Assembly: GCA_900545865.1 (NCBI GenBank)
Contig: URAN01000001.1
Location: 115,703-179,702, forward strand
From: an uncultured Eubacteriales bacterium
GTDB lineage: Bacteria; Bacillota; Clostridia; Monoglobales; Monoglobaceae
Direction: 5' to 3'
DNA length: 64,000 nucleotides
Part shown: positions 15,372-24,104 of the stretch, piece after piece
Layout of the letters: each line of letters begins with the position of its first letter
Numbering within the stretch: position 1 is the stretch's first letter
The notes under the pieces: model-generated
What the model was told of the DNA's origin: nothing
Databases searched by the model: none
The model's input: only the letters and a program-made list of their open reading frames with translations
Position numbers and translations under genes: made by a program

Positions 15372-17489
15372 TTATCCGAAAAGTTTTGTTAAAAAGTCGA
15401 TAAGATTGAATCTTACTATTACGCCGGCAAAGACAATCGATACCATACTTATAAGCTTGATAAGAATGTTGACCGAAGGACCCGAGGTGTCTTTAAACGG
15501 ATCGCCGACAGTATCGCCGACAACGGCGGCTTTGTGATTATCCGAACCCTTGCCGCCGAAATTGCCTGCCTCGATATATTTCTTTGCGTTATCCCACGCG
15601 CCGCCCGAGTTTGCCATCATTATCGCCATGGCAAATCCCGATACAAGCGCACCGGCGAGCATTCCGACAACGCCGTTCACGCCGAGAATAAAACCGACCG
15701 CAAGCGGTGCGATTATGCCGAGAGCCGCAGGCAGAATCATTTCGTGCAATGACGAACGCGTGCATATATCGACACAGGTCTCATAATCCGCCTCAGCCTT
15801 GCCTTCCATAAGACCCTTTATCTCTTTGAATTGGCGGCGAACCTCAACGACTATCTTTTGCGCCGCGCGTCCGACAGCCTGCATCGTGTATGCGCTGAAT
15901 AGGAAGGGCAGCATTGCGCCGACAAACAAGCCGATAAGAACGGTCGGACTTGTAATGGTGAGTTCAAGACTTCCGCCAAAGCTTTTAACCTTATCCGTAT
16001 ACGAAACGATAAGCGCAAGTGCCGTCAGAGCCGCCGAGCCTATGGCAAAGCCCTTGCCTGTTGCCGCGGTGGTGTTGCCGAGCGAGTCGAGAGCATCGGT
16101 GCGGTTGCGGACTTCGTCATTTAAGCCTGCCATTTCGGCAATGCCGCCGGCGTTGTCGGCAACAGGACCGTATGCGTCCGTTGCAAGAGTGATGCCGAGA
16201 GTAGAGAGCATTCCGACCGCCGATACGCCTATGCCGTAAAGACCGAGAGCAAAGCTGTTTGCGCCGCCCGATACAAAATAGCTTACGAGAACCGACAGGG
16301 CAATTATAATAACGGGTATCGCCGTTGAATTCATTCCGAGAGCAAGACCGTCAATAATAATTGTTGCGCTGCCCGTTTTTGACGATGAAGCAAGTTTTTT
16401 GGTCGGATTATATGAATCCGAGGTATAATATTCGGTGAAAAATCCGATAAGAACGCCAGCGGCAAGACCCGAGATTACCGCCCAGAATATTCCGCTGTTT
16501 TGGGGCATAAGTCCGAATATCAAAGCCGCCGAGCCGGCAGCCGACAGAATTGAGCTTATGTATGTTCCTCTGCGCAGCGAACCGAGAAGGTTTTTCTGAG
16601 ATGCGCCCTCGGAAGTGCTTACAAAAAACGTACCTATTATAGATGAAATAATTCCGATTGCCGCAATCATCATCGGGATAATTACGCCAATCATCGATAA
16701 ACTTGCATCGCTTGAGAATGCCGCGGCGGCAAGCGCGCCGGCGGATATAATCGAACCGACATATGATTCATAAAGGTCCGCGCCCATTCCGGCAACATCA
16801 CCGACATTATCGCCCACGTTATCCGCAATAACTGCGGGGTTTCTCGGGTCGTCCTCGGGGATTCCTGCCTCGACCTTTCCGACAAGGTCTGCACCCACGT
16901 CCGCCGCCTTTGTGAATATACCGCCGCCGACTCTCGCGAACAGAGCCATCGAGCTTGCGCCCATTCCGAACGTCAGCATAGCGCCGGTTATGGCGGATGC
17001 GTCATTGCCATAGAACGCCTTTAATATCAAAAACCATACACTTATATCCAAAAGACCGAGACCGACCACGGTCAGACCCATAACCGTTCCGCTCGAAAAC
17101 GCAATTTTAAGACCTTTGTTAAGTCCCTGCCTTGCGCCTTCGGCGGTGCGACAGTTCGCATAGGTCGCGGTTTTCATTCCCACAAAGCCCGACAGACCCG
17201 AAAAGAATCCGCCCGATAAAAATGCAAAAGGAACGAACCACGTCAAAGCCCCGAGAGAACTCATTACGATAAGAATTATCAGCATTACGATAAAGAATAC
17301 CGAAACCGTCTTATACTGACGTTTCAGATACGCCATTGCGCCCTTGCGGATTTTGGCGGAAATTTTAGACATTTCGGGTGTGCCCTCGGGACATTTTTTC
17401 ACCCGGACGAACTTAAATACCGCAAAAATCAAACCGATAATTGCCGAACACAGTACACAGATTGGTGCTACATTTTCAAAACATGTCAT
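15372..17489 (-). CDS. hppA: Membrane-bound ion-pumping pyrophosphatase, K+-dependent type
   Basis: 705 residues; the SD AAGGAGG directly abuts the first ATG, so the third-codon ATG at 17489 (9-nt spacing) is the likelier start. About 16 membrane helices. It has the pyrophosphate-binding motif DVGADLVGKVE (about 197-207), then DDPRNPAVIADNVGDNVGD, and D-N-A-G-G-I-A-E-M-A and D-T-V-G-D-P-F-K-D near the C-terminus. The sequence GNTTAATGKG (about 472-481) has Ala where K+-independent enzymes have Lys, which predicts K+ dependence. Such enzymes pump Na+ or H+ (or both) at the cost of PPi. Na+ is plausible given the neighbouring Na+ systems. Confidence 0.94.
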   Translation of the reverse strand: MTCFENVAPICVLCSAIIGLIFAVFKFVRVKKCPEGTPEMSKISAKIRKGAMAYLKRQYKTVSVFFIVMLIILIVMSSLGALTWFVPFAFLSGGFFSGLSGFVGMKTATYANCRTAEGARQGLNKGLKIAFSSGTVMGLTVVGLGLLDISVWFLILKAFYGNDASAITGAMLTFGMGASSMALFARVGGGIFTKAADVGADLVGKVEAGIPEDDPRNPAVIADNVGDNVGDVAGMGADLYESYVGSIISAGALAAAAFSSDASLSMIGVIIPMMIAAIGIISSIIGTFFVSTSEGASQKNLLGSLRRGTYISSILSAAGSAALIFGLMPQNSGIFWAVISGLAAGVLIGFFTEYYTSDSYNPTKKLASSSKTGSATIIIDGLALGMNSTAIPVIIIALSVLVSYFVSGGANSFALGLYGIGVSAVGMLSTLGITLATDAYGPVADNAGGIAEMAGLNDEVRNRTDALDSLGNTTAATGKGFAIGSAALTALALIVSYTDKVKSFGGSLELTITSPTVLIGLFVGAMLPFLFSAYTMQAVGRAAQKIVVEVRRQFKEIKGLMEGKAEADYETCVDICTRSSLHEMILPAALGIIAPLAVGFILGVNGVVGMLAGALVSGFAMAIMMANSGGAWDNAKKYIEAGNFGGKGSDNHKAAVVGDTVGDPFKDTSGPSVNILIKLISMVSIVFAGVIVRFNLIDFLTKLFG

Positions 17490-17763
17490 ATGTGACATCC
17501 TCCTTGAAAGTTATATTAAAATTTAATTTTTTTACCATTCCGTTTTGCCCGTTATTGCCGCATTTATATACATCAATTATATATCCGAAACGCCCCTTGT
17601 GTCAAGGAAAATTTTGTCGTTTTATATAAATTTTTTAAACTTTAATACTATTTTAAAAATAATGAAAAATTCGGCTTGCCGCGGTGATGTGCGTATATTT
17701 TTTTATGCCCGTGAAATAATATAAGCGAAAGATAAATTTTTTATGAGGAGTGAATAATTTAAG

Positions 17764-17970
17764 ATGGACGCAGTTGCATTAATCTTAACAATTGTCGGCG
17801 CGATAAACTGGGGCAGCATAGGCATTTTCGGCTTTGATATTGTTGGTTCGCTTTTCGGCGGACAGCTTTCGGTTTTCAGCCGAATCATTTTTACGATTGT
17901 CGGTCTTGCCGGTCTTTGGGCAATAACTTTTTTCTTCAAAGACAACGTTTTGGGCAAGGACAAAAATTAA
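17764..17970 (+). CDS. DUF378 small membrane protein
   Basis: 68 residues with two transmembrane segments (about 4-24 and 38-58). The segment TIVGAINWGSIGIFGFDIVG and the following G-G-x-x-S-x-x-x-R-I-I-F-x-I-V-G-L-A-G-L-W are the signature of the DUF378 (YuzA-like) family, whose function is not known. GAGGAG lies upstream. The gene stands alone and ends in a strong terminator. Confidence 0.88.
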   Translation: MDAVALILTIVGAINWGSIGIFGFDIVGSLFGGQLSVFSRIIFTIVGLAGLWAITFFFKDNVLGKDKN

Positions 17971-17982
17971 TTCCGATTTGTA

Positions 17983-18022
17983 AATAACAGCCGTTCGTGT
18001 GATTGAGCGAACGGCTGTTATT
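17983..18022 (+). terminator. Terminator of the DUF378 gene
   Basis: A perfect 15-bp stem (17983-17997 with 18008-18022; core ACAGCCGTTCG) lies 12 nt after the stop codon. Both flanks are AT-rich. Confidence 0.75.
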
Positions 18023-18156
18023 ATGTTAATAATTTTTTCGTTGCGGTTATTTCGCGTTATTTACGTCATTCGTTCGATAAATTGCGCGGTGAACCGCATT
18101 ATTTTGATTTTCCACACGAAATCATCAAAATTTTTACAATATTTTCAAAAAAGGTC

Positions 18157-18185
18157 TTGTCAAAATATTAAAGTTGTGCTATACT
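18157..18185 (+). promoter_or_regulatory. Consensus-like sigma-A promoter with a long leader
   Basis: TTGTCA (18157-18162), a 17-nt spacer and TATACT (18180-18185). Transcription from about 18192 would give a 240-nt leader before the secreted-protein gene at 18435. Confidence 0.75.
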
Positions 18186-18226
18186 TAAAATTGCCAAATA
18201 TATTTTAAATTAAATATCGGATTACG

Positions 18227-18339
18227 ATGCTTATAATATATTATTAAAGCATACCTCTATACAAAGATGTGTTTTTTATTTTGAAAAAATGCATAGGCTT
18301 TTTATGCAATCATTTTTGTATAGTAAATCTGGTATGCTT
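18227..18339 (+). promoter_or_regulatory. Structured leader with competing stems
   Basis: AAGCATACC (18247-18255) pairs with GGTATGCTT (18331-18339), and CTATACAAA (18257-18265) pairs with TTTGTATAG (18315-18323). A small inner stem is TGCATA/TATGCA (18290-18308). The same AAGCAT can instead pair with ATGCTT at 18227-18232, so two structures exclude each other. With the terminator hairpin at 18384 this is the layout of a riboswitch or other attenuator. I do not recognise a known riboswitch class. Confidence 0.55.
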
Positions 18340-18383
18340 AATTTGGAATATGTTTGGCGACAATTCGAGGCCTTGCGTTTTTT

Positions 18384-18414
18384 ATGCGTCAGTCTTCGGA
18401 TTGGCGCATTTTTT
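18384..18414 (+). terminator. Attenuator-type terminator just before the ribosome-binding site
   Basis: ATGCGTCAGTC pairs with GATTGGCGCAT (two G-U wobbles) around a TTCG tetraloop and is followed by six Ts. GGAGGAG of the next gene begins only 8 nt later, so the hairpin sits inside the leader, not after a gene. Confidence 0.75.
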
Positions 18415-18434
18415 AATTTATGGAGGAGATTTGT

Positions 18435-19694
18435 ATGAAAAAGAAAATCGTGTTATTCCTGATTGCAGTAGTTTGTTTGTTCTGCATAACCCCTGTATGT
18501 CTCGCCTCAAATACGGCGATAGAGGTAAAGCCGTACAAGGTAGAAACTCTTGCCAACATAAGCGGAAATACTTTAAAATATTATCGCTTTTGGATTGCTT
18601 ATGCAAATGACTTTATGTATTACATTGATGACAATGGCGATAGGATATTGTACTCGGTAAACACACTGACTTTTGAGAAAAATGAACTTTTTGAACCCGG
18701 AAAGATTCTAAGATATAATGGTACGGATTATACGGCGAAAAACATAGCAAATGTTTTTTATGATAATAATAATGATAGAATTGTAATTGGTGTAACGGCA
18801 GAGTCTAATAATGTACTAAAGCCGGAGGAAAAGGAATTTCTTGTTGACGCTTTAAAAAATTCCGTTATATCAGAATCACCATACGTTTTTGGAAGCAATC
18901 TGTTTTATTATTATGAATTCCCATACTATGTTGATTCGGATAATTATATTTGGTTTAACAATAGCAATCTAACATATACATTTGACGGATACAGTACTCG
19001 GCGTTGCAGAACTATCCCAATAGATAAAGCAAATGTCGGGGAGAATATTTTAGGTTGTTTTGAGAGTGGGTATGATATATATATATTAACCCCATATGAA
19101 ATATTTAAATATGACTGGAATAGTACAACGACAATATTAGCACCGAATATGCATTATCCTAATTATCAATGGGCAGGCAATGAAAATGGGTTTGTTGTTG
19201 CAAACTATAATACACTGGATTCATTTTGGAAAATTGATCTTGAAGGAAATTTAAAATATACAATTTCACTCGATGATGTTGCTGTTATGGATAGGAAATC
19301 ATTTTCTTTGGGATGGCAAAGCCAACCGGCGTTAGAAGGGAAAATGTATTTAAATTCGCACAATGAGTTAATATTCATTGATAATGTTAATTATACCATA
19401 CGTAAATTGAGTAGGAATGTGTTAAATATGTCGGAAGAAACGTCAACGGGATATAGATTTAAAACAAATCATGAAGATGACGGAGAAGATATAGCTTACA
19501 TGGGCGGAACAGTAGTGGCAGCTTTATATGATAAGCGTACGGATGTTTTAAAAGAGGTTAAAGTATCTGGGTTTAAAGGAAAATCTATAGATTTTAATTT
19601 TAATAACGATAAGTCAAAAACGTATGTTAAAATATTTTGGATAGATAAAAACACACTTGCTCCAAAGTTAAATTCAAAAACATTGGGGAAATAA
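18435..19694 (+). CDS. Secreted protein of unknown function, AT-rich
   Basis: 419 residues from the ATG at 18435; GGAGGAG lies upstream. A signal peptide (about 1-24, ending VCLAS) precedes a long Tyr/Asn/Asp-rich domain with repeated short patterns such as Y-Y-I-D-D-N-G-D and Y-N-T-L-D-S-F-W-K-I-D, suggestive of a beta-propeller of the DUF5050 kind. No catalytic motif is seen. The gene is clearly more AT-rich than its neighbours, has its own promoter and attenuated leader, and is followed by a decayed surface-protein fragment. All of this fits an accessory or acquired gene. Function unknown. Confidence 0.8.
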   Translation: MKKKIVLFLIAVVCLFCITPVCLASNTAIEVKPYKVETLANISGNTLKYYRFWIAYANDFMYYIDDNGDRILYSVNTLTFEKNELFEPGKILRYNGTDYTAKNIANVFYDNNNDRIVIGVTAESNNVLKPEEKEFLVDALKNSVISESPYVFGSNLFYYYEFPYYVDSDNYIWFNNSNLTYTFDGYSTRRCRTIPIDKANVGENILGCFESGYDIYILTPYEIFKYDWNSTTTILAPNMHYPNYQWAGNENGFVVANYNTLDSFWKIDLEGNLKYTISLDDVAVMDRKSFSLGWQSQPALEGKMYLNSHNELIFIDNVNYTIRKLSRNVLNMSEETSTGYRFKTNHEDDGEDIAYMGGTVVAALYDKRTDVLKEVKVSGFKGKSIDFNFNNDKSKTYVKIFWIDKNTLAPKLNSKTLGK

Positions 19695-19772
19695 TCAGGA
19701 TAATAGAAAAACAAATCAGTTTTGCTAAAGTCTTTTTATGTGTGTCGAATATCGTACTTAGCTTGGAGATAA

Positions 19773-19990
19773 AAGTCTGCTAAACAGACAGTAGCAAATT
19801 CTACCGAACACGATTATACAACAAATATTTGTGTAAACTGTGGTGAGGGATTTGTTTTGGGTTATACCGAAAAGAAACCGCACAATTACAAGGTGGAAAT
19901 CACAAAGCTGAAAATGCGGCATATGTTAAGGCTTTTATATGGAAAGCCAACGGTATGGATACCGACTGTTACCCCCCCCCGAACGGGTAA
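19773..19990 (+). pseudogene. Decayed, frameshifted C-terminal fragment of a surface protein
   Basis: One frame from 19773 reads HDYTTNICVNCGEGFVLGY and then KKPHNYKVEI, a CxxC zinc-ribbon-like repeat. A second frame then continues with HKAENAAYVKAFIWKANGMD, a motif common at the C-termini of clostridial surface proteins, and stops at 19988-19990. No start codon with an SD precedes it. A run of nine Cs (19972-19980) lies near the end. The rest of 19695-20183 holds a hairpin and a short dispersed repeat. Confidence 0.55.
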
Positions 19991-20030
19991 CGGTTCAATA
20001 GGGAATGAGAGAGTTATTATTATATATCCG

Positions 20031-20060
20031 GAGCCGCGGCGAAATTTTCGCCGCGGCTCG
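20031..20060. terminator. GC-rich hairpin
   Basis: GAGCCGCGGCG pairs perfectly with CGCCGCGGCTC around AAATTTT and is followed by GGTTTTG on the plus strand. It is a possible terminator for the plus-strand remnant, or part of the repeat cluster here. Confidence 0.5.
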
Positions 20061-20093
20061 GTTTTGTCGAATAAAATCAAAATAATTTTTTCA

Positions 20094-20133
20094 TTGCCGC
20101 CGCGGTAGGCACGGCGGAACAGGGGACGGCGAT
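20094..20133 (-). repeat. 40-bp dispersed repeat, copy 1
   Basis: Read on the minus strand it begins ATCGCCGTCCCC and ends CCGCGGCGGCAA. It matches the plus strand at 36909-36949 with about four differences. Both copies are intergenic. Confidence 0.7.
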
Positions 20134-20183
20134 TAATTCATTAAAATTATTTTGATTTGTCGGTATGTTTAATTCCGCATTGT

Positions 20184-21848
20184 TTAAAATCCGCCGAGAA
20201 TATCATCTTTTATTGCCGAAACATTCGTGTTCCTTATCTTTTCTCTAAGCGGCAAAATCGCGCGCGGCGAAACCGAAAGCTCATCAATGCCCATCGCAAG
20301 AAATGTTTCGGTCATACTCTCGTCCGCGGCAAGCTCGCCGCAGATTCCACACCATATGCGCGCTCGGTGCGCGTTGTCGGTTGTCTGTTTTATCATTCTC
20401 AAAATCGCGGTGCTGTGGGGGTCATAAAACCGTGCGATATTCGGGTTTTGTCTGTCTGCCGCAAGCGTGTATTGGGTCAGGTCATTCGTGCCTATGCTGA
20501 AAAAATCTACTTCGCGCGCAAGCAGGTCGCTTATCATCACTGCCGCAGGGGTTTCTATCATTATTCCGAGTTCAACCGCGTTGTCAAAAGGTATGTCCGC
20601 GCCCCTAAGCTCGGTTTTGACCTCGTTGATTATCCGCCGCGACTCTCTTACCTCATCGACCGATGTAATCATCGGCAGCATAACAGACAGCTTTCCGTAT
20701 ACGGACGCTCGCAATAATGCGCGGATTTGAGTTTTAAAAATTTCTTCGCGGCAAAGACATATGCGGATTGCCCTGAACCCGAGAGCAGGGTTTTCTTCGT
20801 GTTCAAGCCCGAAATATCCGATTTTTTTGTCCGCGCCGACATCAACCGTTCGGACTATTACCTTTTTGCCGCCCATTTTTTCAAGCACGCCCTTGTATGC
20901 CTCGAATTGCTTTTCTTCGCTCGGATAGCCGCTGCTTTCCATATACAAAAATTCACTTCTGAAAAGACCTATTCCCGACGCGTCATTTTCAAGGGTGCTT
21001 GCCGCGTCATCGGGCGAACCGATGTTCGCATAAAGCATAACCCTGTGACCGTCCAATGTAATATTTTCCATTCCGACAAGCCTGTGCAGGCGTTCGCGGT
21101 GTCTGCGCTCTTTATCAATCTTATACCGCGCCCTTTCCGTCACCTCGGCGGTCGGCTCGATATATAAACAACCCTCGTCACCGTCGGCAATTGCATCCAT
21201 TCCGTCATATGCATCGGACAGGGCGTTGCCGAGTGTGATAACCGCCGGAATATCCATTGCGCGCGCAAGTATCGCTGTGTGCGACTGTGCCGAACCGAAC
21301 CTTGTGGCAAAAGCGACAACGCGCTCTCGGTCAAGTCGCACGGTTTCGCTCGGCGTAAGTTCATCGGCACAGACGATTAACTTTCCGTCGGCGGATAAGC
21401 CGTTAGCGCTGCCTTTTCCGTTTGTGAGAATCGAAATAAGCCTGTCCGATATGTCCTTGATGTCCGCCGCACGGGCGCGCATATATTCGCTGTCCATTTC
21501 CGAAAAGCGCTTTGCCAGCCGCGCCGAGGTCTCCGATACTGCCCATTCGGCACAGCATTCGCGGTCGGTGATTTCTCTTTCCGTATCATCGATAAAATCC
21601 CTGTCATCGAGCATCATCTTGTGAATTTCAAAAATTTCCGCCGTTTCCGCACCGCTCTTTTCGAGAGCGGTTTTATAAAGGTTATCCAATTCTGTTTTTG
21701 CCGATTCCGCCGCTTTTCGGTATCTCATAATTTCCGCCGCGGTATCCCGAACCTTTCTTTTTTCAATATTCGGTTTGTCCTTTTTCAAAAAAACTATTTT
21801 TCCAATCGCCGTACCGCCCGATACGCCTTCGCCGTTAATTCTTATCAT
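20184..21848 (-). CDS. ptsI: PTS phosphoenolpyruvate-protein phosphotransferase (enzyme I)
   Basis: 554 residues, the usual length. The N-terminal HPr-binding/phosphohistidine part has G-S-A-Q-S-H-T-A-I-L-A-R with the active-site His at about 190. The C-terminal PEP-binding barrel has G-I-G-L-F-R-S-E-F-L, ALGFRAIRICL, PMITSVDEVRE, and F-S-I-G-T-N-D-L-T-Q-Y followed by a CGICGE motif (active-site Cys). Enzyme I takes phosphate from PEP to HPr for sugar uptake and regulation. No ptsH or EII gene is adjacent. It is divergent from the NagB-ROK gene, hinting at shared control of amino-sugar use (inference). Confidence 0.94.
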   Translation of the reverse strand: MIRINGEGVSGGTAIGKIVFLKKDKPNIEKRKVRDTAAEIMRYRKAAESAKTELDNLYKTALEKSGAETAEIFEIHKMMLDDRDFIDDTEREITDRECCAEWAVSETSARLAKRFSEMDSEYMRARAADIKDISDRLISILTNGKGSANGLSADGKLIVCADELTPSETVRLDRERVVAFATRFGSAQSHTAILARAMDIPAVITLGNALSDAYDGMDAIADGDEGCLYIEPTAEVTERARYKIDKERRHRERLHRLVGMENITLDGHRVMLYANIGSPDDAASTLENDASGIGLFRSEFLYMESSGYPSEEKQFEAYKGVLEKMGGKKVIVRTVDVGADKKIGYFGLEHEENPALGFRAIRICLCREEIFKTQIRALLRASVYGKLSVMLPMITSVDEVRESRRIINEVKTELRGADIPFDNAVELGIMIETPAAVMISDLLAREVDFFSIGTNDLTQYTLAADRQNPNIARFYDPHSTAILRMIKQTTDNAHRARIWCGICGELAADESMTETFLAMGIDELSVSPRAILPLREKIRNTNVSAIKDDILGGF

Positions 21849-21955
21849 AGCCGAACCTCCGTTTTTTGATATTTATTATTTTTGGCAAAAAAATAAAAAA
21901 TATAACTAAATTAAGATGTCTCCGCCTCGAGTTGGCGGCGTGTTCCCCTTAATTC

Positions 21956-21987
21956 TTTCAGTGACGGGATACAATCCCTCACTGAAA
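21956..21987. other. Hairpin in the ptsI / nagB intergenic region
   Basis: TTTCAGTGA-C-GGGAT pairs with ATCCCTCACTGAAA (one bulged C) around ACA. It lies between divergent genes and could be an operator or leader structure. A weaker similar sequence follows at about 21991-22015. Confidence 0.5.
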
Positions 21988-22036
21988 ACGTTGAATGACG
22001 GGACTTTTAGCCCCTTATTGAACCCGAATCAAATAT

Positions 22037-22065
22037 GCCGCGGTGATAACATTTCGAGCCGCGGC
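22037..22065 (+). other. GC hairpin in the leader of the NagB-ROK gene
   Basis: GCCGCGG pairs with CCGCGGC around a 15-nt loop and is followed by TCGTTTTG. It is a possible terminator or attenuator about 110 nt before the start codon. No known riboswitch is recognised in 21849-22175. Confidence 0.4.
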
Positions 22066-22175
22066 GTCGTTTTGCGAAAAGTGCAAAAAAAACTGTATAT
22101 CGTGCATATACTTTTTTATAAAACAGGATTATTATATAAGTGAAAAGATTATACTTTCAGAGGGGTATGAACAAG

Positions 22176-23783
22176 ATGAAAATTGTAGTATGCGATAATT
22201 ATGATGAAATGTCAAAGGCGGCGGCAAAAATCGTTGCCGAACAGGTAAAAACCAATCCGAACAGCGTTCTCGGGCTTGCAACGGGGTCAACGCCGATAGG
22301 AATGTACGGAGAGCTTGCCGAAATGAACAAACGCGGCGAGATTGACTTTAAAACAATCCGCACGTTTAACCTTGACGAATATTATCCGCTTGCGGCGGAT
22401 AATGACCAAAGTTATCGTTATTTTATGAATGAAAACTTGTTTTCAAAAATAAATATCGATATATCAAACACCCATATTCTCAATGGTTTGTGCGAGGACA
22501 CAACCGCCGAATGCGAGAATTTCGAAAAGCTTATCGAACAAAACGGCGGTATTGACCTTCAGGTATTGGGTATAGGTCAAAACGGACATATCGGCTTTAA
22601 CGAGCCGAGCGAAAATCTCAATTCGCGCACACATCTGACCGACCTGACCGAAAACACGATTCAGGCAAATTCAAGATTCTTTGATGATATTTCGGACGTG
22701 CCGACCCAAGCCCTGACAATGGGAATGGGTACAATACTAAAGGCGAGAAAAATAATATTGCTTGCCGGCGGAAAGAATAAGCACAATGCGGTTGCATCGC
22801 TTTTGACAAGCAGCATTTCGACCGAGATGCCGGCGTCAATGCTTAAAGTACACAACGATGTTACGCTGATTTGTGACCGCGAGGCATATTCAAGCGACCG
22901 CCTTGGCGTTGACATCGGCGGAACGGAAATAAAGTTCGGTGTGTTAAACGAAAATAACGAGTTGGTGTATAAATCACAGATTCCCACGGATTGTTCAAGC
23001 GCGGAAAAACTGATTGATGATATTTCGGAAAAATGCGCCGAAATAATGAAAGAGTATTATATCTCGGGTATCGGAATAGGCACACCGGGCAGAATCCGCG
23101 GCGGAAAGGTGAATGCGGTGAACATTCCGTTTAATGACCTTGACCTCAAAGCCGCAATCGAGGAAAAGCTGAACATCCCCGTTAAGGTTTCGAATGATGC
23201 AAATTGCGCCGCGCTGGGCGAGGCAATCTGCGGCAGCGGCAACGCCGTTAAAAACCTTGTTATGGTTTCTCTCGGAACGGGAATCGGCGGCGGTATCATC
23301 ATCAATAACAAAATTTATGAGGGAATGGGAAGCGCCGGAGAAATCGGACACTTTTCTCTCGATATGAACGGCAGAGAATGTCCGTGCGGAATGAAAGGCT
23401 GTTTTGAACAGTACGCATCCGCTGCGGCTCTGGTAAGTTCGGCGGAAGCGGCGGCGGTGCAAAATACCGAAAGCGTTTTGCATAAGATATATTCGGATAA
23501 CGGAAATAAGCTTGACGGAAAGCTGTTTTTCAAGGCTGTTGCCGACGGGTGCGGCGTTGCCGAAGCCGTGCTTGATGAATATATAAAATATCTTGCGGTC
23601 GGGTTATCGGGAATCGTCAATATCTTTGATCCCGATATGATAGTGCTGTCGGGCGGCATAACAAATGTCGGCGATATGCTTTTGACACCGCTCAAATCGG
23701 CAATGAATTCGGATACTGAGATTACCGTTTCGAAGTTAAAGGGCGATGCCGGAACAATCGGCGCGGCACTTTTGATAGTATAA
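22176..23783 (+). CDS. Bifunctional glucosamine-6-phosphate deaminase / ROK-family sugar kinase fusion
   Basis: 535 residues from the ATG at 22176, with AGAGGGG 10 nt upstream; earlier in-frame starts lack good SD spacing. Residues 1-240 are a complete NagB: LGLATGSTPIGMY, F-N-L-D-E-Y-Y and IGQNGHIGFNEP with the catalytic His. Residues 242-535 are a complete ROK kinase: LGVDIGGTEIKFGV (phosphate loop), SLGTGIGGG, and the zinc motif E-C-P-C-G-M-K-G-C-F-E. There is no HTH, so it is a kinase rather than a repressor. The two domains join directly with no linker. A single polypeptide could phosphorylate glucosamine (or a related amino sugar) and convert GlcN-6-P to fructose-6-P plus ammonia. Kinase substrate is inferred. 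Confidence 0.9.
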   Translation: MKIVVCDNYDEMSKAAAKIVAEQVKTNPNSVLGLATGSTPIGMYGELAEMNKRGEIDFKTIRTFNLDEYYPLAADNDQSYRYFMNENLFSKINIDISNTHILNGLCEDTTAECENFEKLIEQNGGIDLQVLGIGQNGHIGFNEPSENLNSRTHLTDLTENTIQANSRFFDDISDVPTQALTMGMGTILKARKIILLAGGKNKHNAVASLLTSSISTEMPASMLKVHNDVTLICDREAYSSDRLGVDIGGTEIKFGVLNENNELVYKSQIPTDCSSAEKLIDDISEKCAEIMKEYYISGIGIGTPGRIRGGKVNAVNIPFNDLDLKAAIEEKLNIPVKVSNDANCAALGEAICGSGNAVKNLVMVSLGTGIGGGIIINNKIYEGMGSAGEIGHFSLDMNGRECPCGMKGCFEQYASAAALVSSAEAAAVQNTESVLHKIYSDNGNKLDGKLFFKAVADGCGVAEAVLDEYIKYLAVGLSGIVNIFDPDMIVLSGGITNVGDMLLTPLKSAMNSDTEITVSKLKGDAGTIGAALLIV

Positions 23784-23794
23784 TATATAACTTT

Positions 23795-23823
23795 AAGGGC
23801 GACCTCACAGGGTCGCCCGATTT
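23795..23823. repeat. 29-bp direct repeat, copy 1 (palindromic GGGCGACC core)
   Basis: AAGGGCGACC-TCACA-GGGTCGCCCGATTT. It is identical to 24026-24054 and shares its core with the GTAGGGG elements. It lies 11 nt after the NagB-ROK stop, so it may double as a terminator. Confidence 0.75.
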
Positions 23824-24025
23824 GTCGAAAAAACTTGTTTCGGCAAAGTGCTTTGCAGATGTTGTTGCCGAATCCCTTTAAAACCCTGTATTTATGGGGT
23901 TTGGGGCAACGCCCCAATCGTTTTCCCGATAGGGGAAAACGACTCCGCTCGGGTGGGCGAGCGGAACAGGGCAAGGCTAAATAAATGCAATCTTATTGCA
24001 GAATATAAAGGTTTTTCGGCGCGCA

Positions 24026-24054
24026 AAGGGCGACCTCACAGGGTCGCCCGATTT
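24026..24054. repeat. 29-bp direct repeat, copy 2
   Basis: Exact copy of 23795-23823. Between the copies lie more hairpins (GGGGCAACGCCCC; GTTTTCCC-GATA-GGGGAAAAC; CCGCTC---GAGCGG) and no ORF. The 23784-24104 gap is thus a repeat cluster between the convergent NagB-ROK and spoIIIA transcripts. Confidence 0.75.
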
Positions 24055-24104
24055 ATTACATATATGCTCTGTTAAAATGGGCTTTGCCCTATAACTCACA
24101 TATT

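Noticed and set aside
21916..22143. 75-codon ORF in the ptsI/nagB gap
   Set aside because: No SD, and it crosses two hairpins; composition unlike coding.
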